From Typha latifolia (Eukaryota; Streptophyta; Magnoliopsida; Poales; Typhaceae), in assembly GCA_019914945.1 (NCBI GenBank), contig CM034109.1, positions 558,001-622,000 of the forward strand: DNA of 64,000 bases, read 5' to 3'. A model generated the notes under the pieces. That model was not told the DNA's origin. It searched no databases and saw only the letters and a program-made list of their open reading frames with translations. Position numbers and translations under genes: made by a program. This document shows, one piece after another, positions 39,301 through 52,669 of this stretch (the stretch's first letter is position 1; each line of letters opens with the position of its first letter).

Positions 39301-42138
39301 TTGTTTGATGCAACCTAAGTAAAAACTCCATTATATGTAGACTCTGCCTCTAACATTGAACTAATGCTCTTTCATTTCTTCGACTGATTCATCCTTCTAT
39401 TATATAGCAATCTTTAGTTTTTTGTTTAAATATATATATTAAAATCTACATTATAGTATTTTAGATTATTTTTATAAATGACCCATTTATTAAAGATAAA
39501 GTAATAGTCAAATATAAATATTATTCAACATATAATATGATTGAATACATTTATTAAAACTAATATAATTATGGGTCACTTCATAATATGATTGAATAGT
39601 TTATAATATAATTGAATACTTAATAACATTCAACATTATTTTATATAATAATAGTTCAATAATTAAAATTAATATGTAATTAAATGTAAAATAATGAGAA
39701 GGATTAAAGACTTCATTTGATGATGATTGATGAAAATAGAAAAAAAAATAAAAAATCACATCAGCACGGAGACCAGCATGGCGACCCATGCCGATGGTGG
39801 CACGGCACTAATCTACCCCCATCACTACCACCGCCGTGCTCTTTTTCTTTTTCTCCACCGTGTTCCACCACTTTCTGCCCTCAGCCTCTCATCAACCAAT
39901 CAGCCCCACCTTTACCGATGCCTAAACCCTTGTTACAAATAGAGTCCTAGTTGGACCATAATAAAACCTCAATGCCCTCTTCCCTTATATTGCAGGTTAT
40001 TGGAACAAGACCATTGCTTGGGAAGTAGTACGATAAGTGACACTGTTCATGGGTGAATCAGATGTGTTTGTTTCAGTCACGAAATCAGAGCAGTTTCTAG
40101 CACTGCTCAGTGAAGTGAAGCCCTCTGATTATGGAAATGGCACACTGGAAGCAAGTGCTGATGCCTGAAGATTTTCTACATGAACTCAGCAAGTGAAGCA
40201 TCTCCTGTAGAGAGGTTTATGGCTGCCATATCTTGAAGGGCAGATTATTAGGGCATGTGTTGGTTGTCAATTGTCATTTGCACTTAAGAACCATAATCTA
40301 GGATCCAGAATTGTTGTAAGATCAAAAACAGGAACATGAGTGAGAGGGAAAGCTACTTACTTTCTGTGGTGTATTTATTAGTCAGATTATCCTACTAAAA
40401 GAAATTGACAGTGAAAGTATTTTCCATGATGGTCTTGATTCTAAATTTTTCGGGAAGTATCTAGACTGACTGAAGCTTGCTTTGGAATCAAGATCTAGTA
40501 TCATTGAAAAGTTATGTGGGTCGATATCTTGATGAATTTTTAACAATATATGATTGTGGTTTTATTCTTATTTAGATCTTCAGTTTTACTGCAGTTTTGA
40601 GAAGAAGGCAAATCCCTAGATAAAGAGATTGTTATCTTTCTTCCTCGTTTTAGTATTTGCTACATCAAGATGACTTTCTGGAGGGATTTCTCTTGGGTGG
40701 TTTGATCCTAAACTACCACTAAGAAGATAGATTACTCCACTAATTGACTTGCCTTATAGCTTTCATATCAGGTTTCTCAAATGTTTGCTTTTAGTTTCAT
40801 TAGAAATTCTCTACAATTCTCTGCAGGGTTGATTTTAGGTTGACTGCCAATTTTGAAATCTGTCAATTCTTTTGCAGTTGACTTATGATGATGATTAGTG
40901 TTCACTCTCATTGTTACAAAACAATTTATCCTTTTAATGTATCACCAGGACATGAGAAAGGAAAAGATAGGAGCTGAAATCCTAAGAAGATGCCTGCAGC
41001 TATGCTGAATACCATTAATTGCAGGCTAGCAGAAGTTGGCTGTTCTCCACTACATCAGATGGCTAAAGTGAGTTCCCACCCTGGCTTTCGCCTACTCTTC
41101 TTTCTTTGTCTCAAGGCCCTTTCTGACCTTTGATGTCAGATAAACTTTGACGATTCAATCTTTATTGTTAGTCTGCTACAATGTTAGTTGACTCCTTGGC
41201 TCTTAGCTTTTTCAAGATTCTGAAGAGTCTTATTAAAGCTAGTTATCTGTATGGGCCAAGCTCTAGATACAAGTTTGAACCCAATCCAAGTCTTCGATTA
41301 CCATATGGGCCAAGTTGTGACCCCTTGGTGATACAAGTTGCTCTTGTAATTTTTTTTTAAAATTTTTTTTCCAACTCCATGCTCGCCCATATTACTGACA
41401 CATTTGTTAGTGTTATGTACTGCAGTACCTGCAGACTTTACAAACTCAAGCTTGTATGAGAAGAACAAAGAGAGAGTTTGGTTTGAGGTAGAAACTTATG
41501 AATACTACCACATGCAATACTATATGGCATTGTGTTGGTGAGTGTATTACAAAGTTGTTGAAAAAGTTATCATGACTTGCTCTAAAAGTATATATTCTGA
41601 GTATACAAATGCAGATATAGGTACATGAATACTAACATATGCATGGGCATGTATGATTTGCTCCATTTACTCTCTCTCTCCTCTTTGAAATCTTGGGAAA
41701 GTGACAGGTCTTTTAGGATATGAAATGTCTTCTAACCTATGATGCAGAGGATAGTGGATGAGGGGTAAAGAAGCCTTTTTTGGCATGTTGGTATGGCTAC
41801 TGACTAGTGGGCGGTGAGAAAGGTGGTATGAAGAAGAAAAGAAGTGATCATTCCAAGGTTCATACTTGCAAGAAAAGGTATGCCATCTTCCCCTTTTTAT
41901 TCTCTCTACATCTCTTTCATAGTTGCATTGCATGTGTCCTCTTGATAGGTTCAAATTTAAAATAACAACAATAACATAATAGAACAATAGAAAAGCTCTT
42001 TCATGTCCATACTCCTAGTTTTCACCATGACATGCTATGAAACAAACACCTACATTCCCATGAAAAGAATAGTTATGTTCCTTGATGTCAGCTAATGCAC
42101 TTTAATTGTCTCTTATGTATTAAAACTATAAAAGTACT
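36326..42138. other. long intergenic region downstream of the PPR gene
   Basis: It begins with the PPR 3'UTR. I found no assignable gene on either strand. A partly open frame at 38947-39318 contains a diverged duplication (39115-39152 and 39233-39270) but matches no family I know. Three near-copies of AATATGATTGAATA occur at about 39530-39620. A GC-richer stretch lies at 39760-39950 and a G run near 37667-37676. Confidence 0.4.
39115..39270 (+). repeat. direct duplication of about 38 bp, 118 bp apart
   Basis: CAAGTCCCTTACACAAACCA and CAGGTCCTCAACACAAACTA are each followed by TACACCCATGGTxAGCCC. In the plus frame both give (T)NxTPMVSP. Either a small repeat inside an unrecognised exon or a chance local duplication. 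Confidence 0.65.
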
Positions 42139-42139
42139 T

Positions 42140-42171
<32 letters not shown>
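42140..42171. repeat. (CA)n microsatellite
   Basis: Uninterrupted CA dinucleotides, about 15 units. Confidence 0.9.
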
Positions 42172-42173
<2 letters not shown>

Positions 42174-43029
42174 GAGCAAACAAATAAGAACATGCATGAG
42201 TTCCCCTTGCAAGGCACTGCCCCCCAAATATTCCATACCTTTTCCTTCCTCTCTTTCCATAATTCTAAGTTTCTAATTCCAACCATCACCACACCTCATA
42301 ATGAAAGAGAAAGTATACTTTAAAGGAGTTAATTTATACTTTTCTTTTTCACTTCATCTACTCATCTAGATTATATATATTAATATATACTATCCTGTGA
42401 TGAAGAGAGAGCATCTATCCAAAAAGAGGGTATTCATGAATCGCCCTTTCCCTAGTTTCTTCATATTATGTACTAACATGCTTGTGCATTTTATTTAACC
42501 TAATATGCGAGTAAAACTTCCCAAAAGACATAAAGAAATTTTTTTTGGACTCCTAACTACCCTAGCTAGTCCTCTCCTTTTGATGAATTATGATGCTATC
42601 ATTGGTGTTCAAAGTCTAGAAATCAATTTATCCAATAATTATGCAATAAATTGTCCTAAAAAAGAGTCTATGTATCTACTATTTAATCTAAATGAGTTGT
42701 GGCCGCTTTATAAGTAATGCTAGTTTTCTAACTATATCATCACTCTAATCTTACATGAAATAATGAGATTTATATCCCAATTAATCTTTTCTCTCTCTCT
42801 CTAACCAAGTTTTTTTTTTTTTTTTTTTTGGCAGAGCATAAGCCGCTAATCAAATACCAACCCTAACATCCACGGTACAACGGTCAACCTAATCAAGTCG
42901 ATTTATTCATGCCTATGTACCTTCTAACTATCATTAACGACACTAAGATAGAGGATAATTAAGTTATAAGACAAGTCCCAAAGGAAAGCATGAGGTGCCT
43001 CTTCTTCTCAAGGATTGTAATTAACCTAA
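42172..43029. other. intergenic, no gene seen
   Basis: AT-rich DNA with a long T homopolymer at about 42811-42829. No coding or RNA gene recognised. Confidence 0.45.
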
Positions 43030-43310
43030 CTCCCCACAATGCACCTCAAATGAGACGCCGGTTTTGTGACCCCCCATCCCCTCTAGAGGGGAGTAACCAT
43101 TGGTGGGTTCCAGTTGGCGGTGCGTTTGGTGGGTCCGAAGTTTTATCTCTTGGTGGGCTTTTAAGGGTGCAGGTAATATTCCCGACAAGGCCTGGCCCAT
43201 GGAATTCCACGCTTTGCATGGATGTGGGGCCCAAGCCCACCCACCTGACCGCGCGTGCCAAGAGGGTGGTGGGCCCCTCGGGGGGAGGGACCCACTTTGA
43301 ATATCAAAAT
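43030..43310. other. isolated GC-rich island with TCP-like sites
   Basis: This island of about 280 bases is much richer in G and C than the flanking kilobases. It carries repeated GGTGGG(T/C)CC-type words, GTGGGGCCCA near 43224 and GTGGGCCCC near 43268. These resemble the GTGGNCCC sites bound by plant TCP factors. Open frames on both strands have no family resemblance. It may be the promoter of an unannotated non-coding transcript. Confidence 0.45.
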
Positions 43311-43318
43311 CTATAAGG

Positions 43319-43565
43319 GATTTTTACATAATTGCCGCTTGAAAAAACTTTCAAAATATTATAATTACTACCGGAATTATTGTGCGCTTTTTAAATATAT
43401 CATTTTGTTTAGTTAAAATTTTCACGACAAAACTAAATTTTTTTATAAATATTTTAAATCTTGAGAAGAGAGTATTTTAGTTATTTAGATGTGTTCATTA
43501 AGTTTAATAGTAATCTGTTAGGAGTACTATGATAAAAGCTAACCATGATGACATTTTAAATGAGT

Positions 43566-43607
<42 letters not shown>

Positions 43608-43687
43608 ATGACAATTCTGATATTTTAAAAATTAGTGGCAATTATGATAGTTGAAGAGTTTTAAGTGGCAATCATGTAAAAAAAGAA
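43319..43687. mobile_element. inverted-repeat element with AT core
   Basis: The left end reads TTTTTACATAATTGCCGCTT and continues to about 43375. The right end in reverse complement reads TTTTTACATGATTGCCACTT and continues CATAATTGCCACTA. The core holds a 37-bp AT microsatellite (43568-43604). A single related end occurs at 29797-29860. The target duplication is not clear. Confidence 0.6.
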
Positions 43688-45344
43688 AAACCATCAAAGC
43701 CAAAGAATTAAGGTGAGTTTCAATCAAATTCTATTATTTTATGCCATGAAAATCAGCAATTTTAATATTTTAAGAAAATTTAGTTTTGCTTATATCGTTT
43801 CGGTGTATAATTTGGAATTTGATTCCATTTTTTCTATTGTGCTTAGTTTAACAGGAACTAGAATTTTATTAGTCTATATAAATGGAAGTAAGTCTTTTTG
43901 TTGGATTATGATTTTGAGTCTTTTGTTATATATATATATATATTCTTATATGCCTACGGCCAAAAGATAGAGTTTAGTTTAGTTTATTTTCTTAATGAAA
44001 ATTTGAGATTCTTTTCAATCCTTCAACTTTTTTTTTCTTCTGGTTTTCAAAAGTTGATGCTTTTAATCTGGATAGAGATATCTAACTCTTCTTCCACGCT
44101 TCACTGCATCACCTACCCATCCACTATTTACCTTTTGAGCCACAAATTATGGACTTTATTCTTATGATATAACATGTGCTAACATAAAAACTGAGAAAAA
44201 TAGTTATAACTAAATATGGGTATTCTTTTTTCTTCTTTTTATAAAATATATTAATTAGCTAAAATAATTATAAATAGTATTCTCATCGAGATCAGAGGAT
44301 AAAGTGCACACAAGCGAGTCAGAGTAGTGCCCAACCTAAGTACAATTATGACTTGAGAAGGCGAGCCAGTAGTCCACTGAGATATTAGACTCGCGGTAGA
44401 TATGAGAAATTTGTGCACTAGGGAAGAAATGAAGTAAAATAGATGAATTTCTTCATTGATGTTGGTAATTATCTAGGGAAGAGGATGAACAACTAATAGC
44501 AAGGAGAGCCTCTTTGAGGACAACCACAGGATTGGTATGTAAATATAGGTATTCTTATGAGATTATATTTGAGTCTGATGAAATATTATTCTTTTTATAC
44601 ATTACCATCAATCTTGATTATATGGGAATGCTAAAAATGTGTAAATAGTTTAATATGTAATTTTTTTTCCATTTTTTTTCTTTGGTTTGAGGATGAGAGG
44701 CAAATCTATTTTTTTAGATTTATATTTAGATAAAAGTTTTAAAAAAAACTACTGTTAATATTAACTTATATTTATTGAGACATTATATATTATTAATTTA
44801 TTATCTAACAATTTAAGCATTTGAATCAATTGTTATTTTAACAGCACTAAGAGTACTCCATATGCTAGCAAGTTTTTTTAACTAGATAAGTATCCAGTTT
44901 GAATTATAAAAGTTTCAGCTATTCCACAATTATATATCATAGTTTATGAACCATTATAGTTTATTCTTTTAGGGTTATTAATTTGGTGGATATGTTTATA
45001 CCTGAGATTTATATCGATATGTTATCGTCATGTGATCCTTTGAAAACTTTTCTTAGGAGTTAAAACAAAGCATGCATGCATGTGTATTTTTATGCTTTAA
45101 GATGAAGAATGCTTTAGAAATATTCTAATTCACTGAAGACTATCTCTTACATAGAAAACTATGGCATGCCTTACATATACCTGTAATGTTATGGCAGTCG
45201 CAATCAAATTTAAATCAATCAATTCATAAGTTTCAATGTCACATTTTGACTACAAACCAAGCCATTATGAATAGTGTGTGGTATCAATGTATAAAATTCT
45301 ATATAAGTTGATGATGTTACTATATATCTTTGTAGTAGCTGTCC

Positions 45345-45389
<45 letters not shown>

Positions 45390-47602
45390 ATATTTCTGTC
45401 TTTCTTTTTTCTCACTTAGGTTTGAAATTTTAAAGACCATAGAAAATACTTTTCGAATTAAACCGTCTAGTAAAAATAAAAAAATGATACACAAAAACAC
45501 AAAATCTTTTTACATGTAAAAACTCATTTGTTAGTTGAGGATAAAAAATTACAAATTTCTTCTCTGGGATCAAATCGAGCACTATGATAATGACCTATTA
45601 CAAAACACCTACAGACACCTGTTGTTACCTACAATTGTCTTTGAAGTGATTTATTTGACTCTTTCTCGATGCACAAAACACCTATAGACGATTGGTGTTT
45701 AATCTTACTAGCTCTTGAGGTTGAAGTTCTGTCTCTATGACCCTTGAGGCAACCACAATTTTCAATGTACATAGGAAAACTCCACCAAGTTATGGTATGT
45801 AGACCTCATGATTTTGCTCTCCAACAACAATCCATCTCTTATATTGCACCAAAATTGAAGGATTCAAAACCCTAGTTTATAATTCTTCTCTGATAGTCAT
45901 AATCCTAAATCCATATGTCCTATGTTTCAATGACAATTAAACTCATACCCGTCTTTGGTCTAAAGAAAAATCTATTTGAAACACATTCCATTGAGCTTCA
46001 AACACATTAGTGACTTTGTTCTTGGAACAAAACATGCAACAATCTTTCCAACAAGCTTTCAACACTTTAAAACATCAAAAATCTGCCTTAAAAAAAGGAA
46101 GGTCATTCGAATGCCCAAAAAACCGTTCAAACACCTAGCTCGGTTGTAATTCGACTTCTCAATCTAATTCTTCTTCATTTTGGTTGCGCTAACGAGATAG
46201 ATATTGTTAAGTAAGTTTAGAAATATTATACTAAAAAAGATTTTGTTTTATTATGAATTTATCATTTATAAAAACTAACATATATTACAGTACTAGGTTA
46301 TATATTTTCTTCTAAGTAACCATCATTGCAAGTAGAAAAGATAGGGAAGTAGCATCAAGCTAGTTTGGACTAGTTGCAGGCATTACAAGTTAACTTGAGC
46401 TTCCTCCATCCTAACATATGTACTCTCTTCTGAGAAATAGACTTTGACCAATATCAGATATATATAATATATATATATATATCAGGGGCATCATTCTCAA
46501 TGTTGTACCACATTCAGCATGCAATATACCCACATTATAGAAAGCAAAGACTATAAAGAAGGTAGAAGAAAGATAGATGATGCCTTTTTGAGCTTTCTTG
46601 AACCCTAACCTCTAAGCAAATGCATTTGTATGGCATCAAAATTACCTTACAATGGAAGACTTGATAACTTAAATATGTTAATTAACTGATTACTCTAGTA
46701 AAAGCTTAAGTTGATGGAGAACTCTTCCCCTCATTTTTAAGCTCAACATATGTTAGAACGAACTTTAATGATCAAAAGACAACTATGCTTGACGCGATTT
46801 GAATAAAAGACCTCTACTTTGATACTATATTTAACCTATTAATTATTCTAAAAACTTAGTTTCTCGATAAATAAATAAAATTACTTTAAAAGCTTAAGCT
46901 ATTAGATAATAATAGTTTTAATATTTTATATTCTATTAGTTTTCTTTGCATTTGAATGTTAGAAAAGGAAAGTTTCACGGTTACTAAGGCTAAACTATGT
47001 GTTAATATGGAATATTAACCCTAGAAATTATAGTTATATTTAGAACCAGATCAGATCAAGTGGTCAGACTAGTGAAATAGTGAACCACACCAGGTTCAAT
47101 TTTGTTGTCGAACCGAAAATACAATTGACCCAACATATATAGGTCGACTCGGTGGTTCAACCAGTGAACCTTGCCACTCAGACGAGTTTCTTAAAACCAA
47201 CTAGGTTGCTCATTTTTTTAAAGTTACCTAATTGTCCTTAATACTCAATTATTCTATTTACCCTAAGGGTAATTTAGTCCTAAAATGAAAATTATTATAT
47301 TTAAAAAAATAAAAATTGTTATTAAGATACGATTTTTATTAAGTCATATGATTTGATGTACTTAAACCTAACTGTTAGTTACAAAAATAGCTAAATGACA
47401 AAAGAAATACAATTGTATTGCTTTTATAGATGTTTTTAGTTTTTAGAATTATTTAGAACTATAAGTATATTATTTAAATATATAATATTAAACAAACCAA
47501 CAATCTTATAAGGTGACTCAATGGTTGACCCAATAACCAAGTGGCCTGATCTCTAAACGAGACAATGTAAATCACGGCAAAAATATTAAATGTATAAGTG
47601 TT
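43688..47602. other. repeat-rich intergenic region
   Basis: No coding gene supported. There is a CT microsatellite at about 45350-45384 and AT runs at 43929-43945 and 46450-46483. The stretch 45430-46200 has the composition and wording of a decayed retrotransposon (for example ACACAAAATCTTTTTACATG), but no retroelement domain can be read. At 47040-47220 and 47490-47570 weakly inverted CAAGTGG/GGTTCAA-type words suggest another old element. Confidence 0.4.
45350..45384. repeat. (CT)n microsatellite
   Basis: About 16 uninterrupted CT units. Confidence 0.9.
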
Positions 47603-48183
47603 TGTTACGAATCAGATCTAGAACAATTAGTCGCATGATGATCATGAGATTTTGGTGGGTAGTAATCTTAGAAATCTTGGACCTAATAACTTTGTGATGA
47701 AGTCAATAGGAGATTCGGATGAAAAGTTATGATTAAAATAATAGAGTAAGGTCAGAACGGGGCAGAACGGTAAATATTAGACGTTGCCGCGGTCGTCAAA
47801 GGGTGACGGACAACTAAAGGTGATGGTGGACGGCAGTAAAGTAGAACAGCTGCTAGTGGAAGAATGTGGTTAGAGATTAAAAGATAGGAATACTTTTACA
47901 GCCATGATCTACTCTCAAAAAGATAAAAACGATCTATCGGGTACGATAAAAGATAAAGACGAAAAGAATAATTTGGCTAAACTCAATTCATTCAATGATC
48001 ATTATCAACGCATATCCACTTTTATTTATAAGAGTAAAAATCTTAGCGGATCAGATCCACATACGGATTATTCGGTTTATTTAAAATTTAAAATAATAAG
48101 ATAAAGCTAACTAACTAACTTAAGTTGACTCAACTCGACTCTACTGATTCGACTAACCTAACCCACGTAGTCAGATCGTAACA
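47603..48183 (+). mobile_element. solo LTR-like element, long copy
   Basis: The 581-bp element begins TGTTACGAATC and ends GATCGTAACA, so its ends are short inverted repeats in the TG...CA manner of LTRs. Flanking 5-mers are GTGTT and TTGTT (4 of 5 match), a likely aged target duplication. TATTTATAAGAG near 48025 could be the LTR promoter TATA box and favours plus orientation. It is similar in inverse orientation to 19578-19861. The 66-codon open frame inside has no family match. Confidence 0.7.
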
Positions 48184-49767
48184 TTGTTGATAATGAGTAG
48201 GATTGCGATCCACAAGATCAGGTATGATAAATCACAGCATCCAGGGAGATATGATCAGTTTTTGACCTCAAACATCTTTATCATGATGTCCTCCTCCTCT
48301 CTGAATTTGTTCTCCTACAGTTATGTGGTGGTAAAACTAGGAGTTGGATTATCCTTCTACATCATAATGCAGTAGGAGACCACAAGGTGCAGGCAAGGAA
48401 GTATACATAACATATATATCTTGTATAGAGAAAGCAAAGAGTGAGACTTTTCCTTTTAGCCATTTGGTGGAATGGAGTCAGGCTGTCAAAGGAAGAGTGG
48501 GATAAAGTGATGCTAGAGATATATAAGCTCAGATCATATACACCCAAAGTTTATAACTATGGAGCTCAAAAGTGGTGGGCCAAAGCATCATACAACAACC
48601 AACACCCACTATATATACATATATATATATATATATAGTACTATCACACAACACTGGCAGGTGACAGCCATCTGATATTGATTTAGATGACTCTCTCTCT
48701 CTCTCTATGTTATGTGTGTTTGTGGAGGTATATATTATGGTGGCATTGGTTCTATTCAACACCTTTTAGATGGCTGAAGTACTGGAATAGATCTCAGGAA
48801 AAAGTATAGACAATGTTAGAGAGAACAGCTCAAGTAAACATATCTAAAAATTGAAGTCATATCCAATCTATTTTCCTATGTAAGTAAAATGTGGCATATA
48901 ATATATCAACGTGGTACCCTAATAACAAAGCATTGATTCTATGAAACTCATTCTGGGTGTTGAAGAGTTTATAACTAATTTACCTATCTCAATAGTAATG
49001 TGACTATAACATAACTACTGAATAACTAAATTATATATTATATTATATTAAAGTGTTTGTAATGAAAATATTTTTAGTACCTATATTGTGTATAATAAAA
49101 TTACAACTTCTATATAATTTTAAACATATTTGCCTATCTTTCGTAAAAAATAATAATCTATTTGTATTAAACTAGAAAAATAACAATAAAGTTAATTTGA
49201 TCATTTCCATTCATTATTCCATCTAGCTACCACAACTAAATACCATATTATCTCATAAATTTTATTGAAATACTTATTTAATTTTTCTTAATTTATTCCT
49301 CAATCAAATGGGCGAGTATAGAGAAAGATAGAGGGTTTTATATATATGTACGTACGCATCCACCATGCATGTTAGGGATACGTATGCAGGAAGTACTTAG
49401 AGTTGGCTTAATTTTTCTCTTATTTTCTTTCTAATATTCTTTCAAAAAGTAGTTAATAGCTTGTCTCAAGTAAGGTTTCTAGATGCATATCTTTTTGTGC
49501 TCATGAGCTATCTCACAAGTACTTATTATATTTCCTTTCCCAAGGTGGGGTTACCTTATATAAAATTTTAAAACAAATTACAAAATAATATTTTTATTAT
49601 TTATAAATCGAGTTCTATAATTTAGTCCGATAAATCTAAATCTGTTAGTTAAACTTAATTAAAATTTTAAGTATATTTATTATAACTTAACTATTTAGTA
49701 TTTTTGTTAAATCATATAAAATAAATTTAAAATTAGTGATAAATATCCAACTTTCCCATAAATTTAT

Positions 49768-49798
<31 letters not shown>

Positions 49799-52160
49799 GG
49801 AGTTTGTATCTTTGAGAAGAAAGAAAAGAACAAAACAAGTCATGTCCCATCACCAGTCAATTGCTACCATTTTTCTTTCAAAAGCAGTACAACAAAAGAA
49901 CAAAGTTTTTGACTATTATTCTATGTATCTGCCAAACTTTACTCACAGAAATATATATTTCTATCTCAAACTTATTACTAAATAGTTATATTTTACTATA
50001 ATTATTAGTAAATTTATCAGTATTTTATTAACGCATCAAAAAATTATTTTCAGAAAACGTTCTCACTTTTCTATAAAATGTTAAACAATCCAACGTCTTA
50101 CAGTAAAAAAAGAGCTATCGTTATTTTTTAAACAAGATCCGATTAAGCTTAAATTAGAATTACTATATTTATTTCTCTTTCATCTTTATAACGACATATC
50201 ATAACATAAATAAGACGGCTTTCATATTATATGAAAACATTTAGGTTCTCTCTCAAAGATACATTTAGGTTACACAATTAAGTTAATTTGGAAATTAAAA
50301 TTCTCCCACATTAATTATCTTATCCCATACAACATTGACATTCTTGGCTGTGGCCTCCCTTTTGGCTCTCCATCTCTTGTTGTATCTTTCTCATCTTCTT
50401 TTCCACTTTCTAATTGGTGATGTGCATGCATGGATGACGATGATGGATGATGCCATGATGACGATGAGATGGAGAACAATATAATTAAATCTTAAGAGGT
50501 AGGCAGAGATCGACATAATTCTCTTCTTCAAATGGTGGGGTTAAGTGTCTCCACTAACCAAGCCCATCACTATTTAAAACCCTAAGCATCATATGGTGCT
50601 TACCAACTTCCATCTCTTGTTCCAATATACATATATGAAACTTAATACTTTAATTAAATTATAATTGTGAAGCACTTTGTCATTGTTTTTATAATGTAAA
50701 TGTCCCATTTGTTATTCCATTATTATATTTTAGTTTTAATGCATGCCTAAAAAATACTCTGAGTTAATTTTAACCTAACGACGACTACAAAATAAAAAAT
50801 TATTATAGTATAAATGTTTGAAAATAATCATTACCTTATTATTGCCATTTTAAAAGAAAGGAATATGCCTTCCATTGATAACTCTCTCTTTTTTTTTCAA
50901 ATTAATATCACACTTGCCACTATCAAAGGTCTCCCAATTGTCATTGAAATAGTTGGACTCTTTCCAAAATGATCCTTTATGTTCAATTCTAGATTGAATA
51001 CGAGTTCCAATAAAGGTAGATAATAGTGCATATACTTTTATCCAACACTTGATGTCAATTGATGTGAGAGATTGCATGGGGTGTTTATCCTTTAGAATGA
51101 TATGAATCACCCTTTCCATGTTAAATTTCTAGCCAAATAGTTTACCCTAAAGTTAGGGATCAAAATTTCTTTTTGGTTCAAAGCTCATTCCATGTTATAT
51201 ATATATATATTAAAGGGAAGGCATGTAGTCGACAAAGAAATGTCATAAATACTATTTAAATAATGACAAGCTTGAAACATAGAATAAACATAAAAGATAG
51301 AGGGATAATCCCTCGAACTAACCCCATAAAAAGATATTATAAGATACACACCCCCTAAGCGAAGATACAGGTGCAAAGGGCTCAGCATCTGGTGACACTA
51401 TCACAACGACCACTACAGACTCTCGTACTCACAATTCTATAGAGCAACAATGAGAGCTATAGTGAAGACTATAGATGCAAACACTGATTATCGCCACTTG
51501 TAGACCACCAGTCGTCTAGAGACGAAACAAACTAAATAAGTGACAAACATGACAACACGCCAACGAAGGATAACAATAATAAGTCCGGAGGGGCACAAAA
51601 AACTTTCGCCTCCTTATCCATTAGTGACCCAATTGCATAGTAGCGAAGACAATAAAAACGTTATAAACCACTAACTACACACCATACTCCTCTTAGAGCT
51701 CACCTCCGATTGATTAACCAAAACTACTAAGGAGGAGATAGGGCCCACAACGAGCAAGAGCCGCTCTTATGGAAGATAAGGATATAAACAAACTCCATTG
51801 TGTTGAGGCAATGGAATTTTTTAATTTTTTAATATAAAATATAAGTAATTTGTACTCAAAACTATTGCTAATTTTCGCATAGATTATCCTAATTTATTTC
51901 GTGACATTTTGACTCCTCTCATATGCTGCTTGCTCATTTGTCATTAGGAAAAAGATAATGTTAGCATCTATGTGGTCATATTGGAGATAAAATATAGTTA
52001 AAATAGTCACAAAAAAAAGAGTTTATTTCAAGAAATCTGGGTATTAAAAAAATAAATAAATATGAATAAAAAAAATAGAGTGAAATTAATTAATATTTTT
52101 AAAAGAAAAACAAAAGAAAGTGGTCTGACAAGACAAATAGGCGTCCGTACTGTGTGGACA
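48184..52160. other. intergenic region without recognised gene
   Basis: AT-rich, with AT microsatellites near 48610-48638 and 49768-49783. A segment at 50340-50600 has GATGA-rich sequence and a TATTTAAA at about 50571, so a small unrecognised transcript could start there. 51230-51790 is less AT-rich and may be a decayed element. No protein family is visible. Confidence 0.4.
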
Positions 52161-52171
52161 GAGACCGCGGG

Positions 52172-52183
52172 GAGCACGTGCTC
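52172..52183. promoter_or_regulatory. perfect 12-bp palindrome with G-box core
   Basis: GAGCACGTGCTC, a CACGTG core in a fully symmetrical site, sits in a GC-rich stretch (52140-52290) about 2.2 kb upstream of the LAX2-like gene. bHLH or bZIP factors bind such cores. Whether it serves that gene is inference. Confidence 0.45.
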
Positions 52184-52289
52184 TCCATCCTCCTCCTCCT
52201 CCTCTTCCTGCACCATCAAATCAAAGGCAAGCACCTGATTGGACGGTGGAGTCCCATCCCTACCATCCTTCCCGTGGGACCCATCCAAT

Positions 52290-52669
52290 TCTTCAACAGA
52301 GTTTTTGACCAAACTAAACCCATTATATATATATATATATAATTTTTTTTTATTTTTCTTTTTACGGCCGATTAAAATCTAGTTCACTGTAACTTTTAAT
52401 ATCAGCATTTTTCTTGTCGGCTGAAAGACTAAGTTAAAGAGAGATATATATATATATATATATATAACACTGATCAATTTAGCGTTTTAATTAGGGTTAT
52501 AATAAATTACTCTGTTTGGTAATAAGTTTGACGAGTAGTTAAAAAAAAATTAGAATAAGGCTAGTTTGGTAGAGTTTTTTCTCCCTCTTATTCGCCCCAG
52601 ACCTGACCGTGAAGTAAATTTCTATTTATTATTACTCAAATAAATATTAATTATTTTGTATTTACTTAT
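52290..52669. other. AT-rich intergenic stretch
   Basis: Two AT microsatellites (52324-52341 and 52444-52466) and no coding sequence. Confidence 0.5.

Noticed and set aside
42990..43316. 108-codon frame across the GC island and its antisense
   Set aside because: Both strands are open because of high GC content; the products have no domain or conserved block.
45430..46200. possible intact retrotransposon
   Set aside because: The wording suggests an old LTR or leader, but no reverse transcriptase, integrase or gag frame, no paired LTR and no target duplication could be found.
46588..46606. AGCTTTCTTGAAC, 13 bases shared with miR396
   Set aside because: The first six bases of the miRNA do not match and no complementary arm lies within about 200 bases on either side, so there is no hairpin.
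47035..47570. possible inverted-repeat transposon with GGTTCAACC-type words
   Set aside because: The ends match each other only weakly (about half the positions) and no target duplication is visible.
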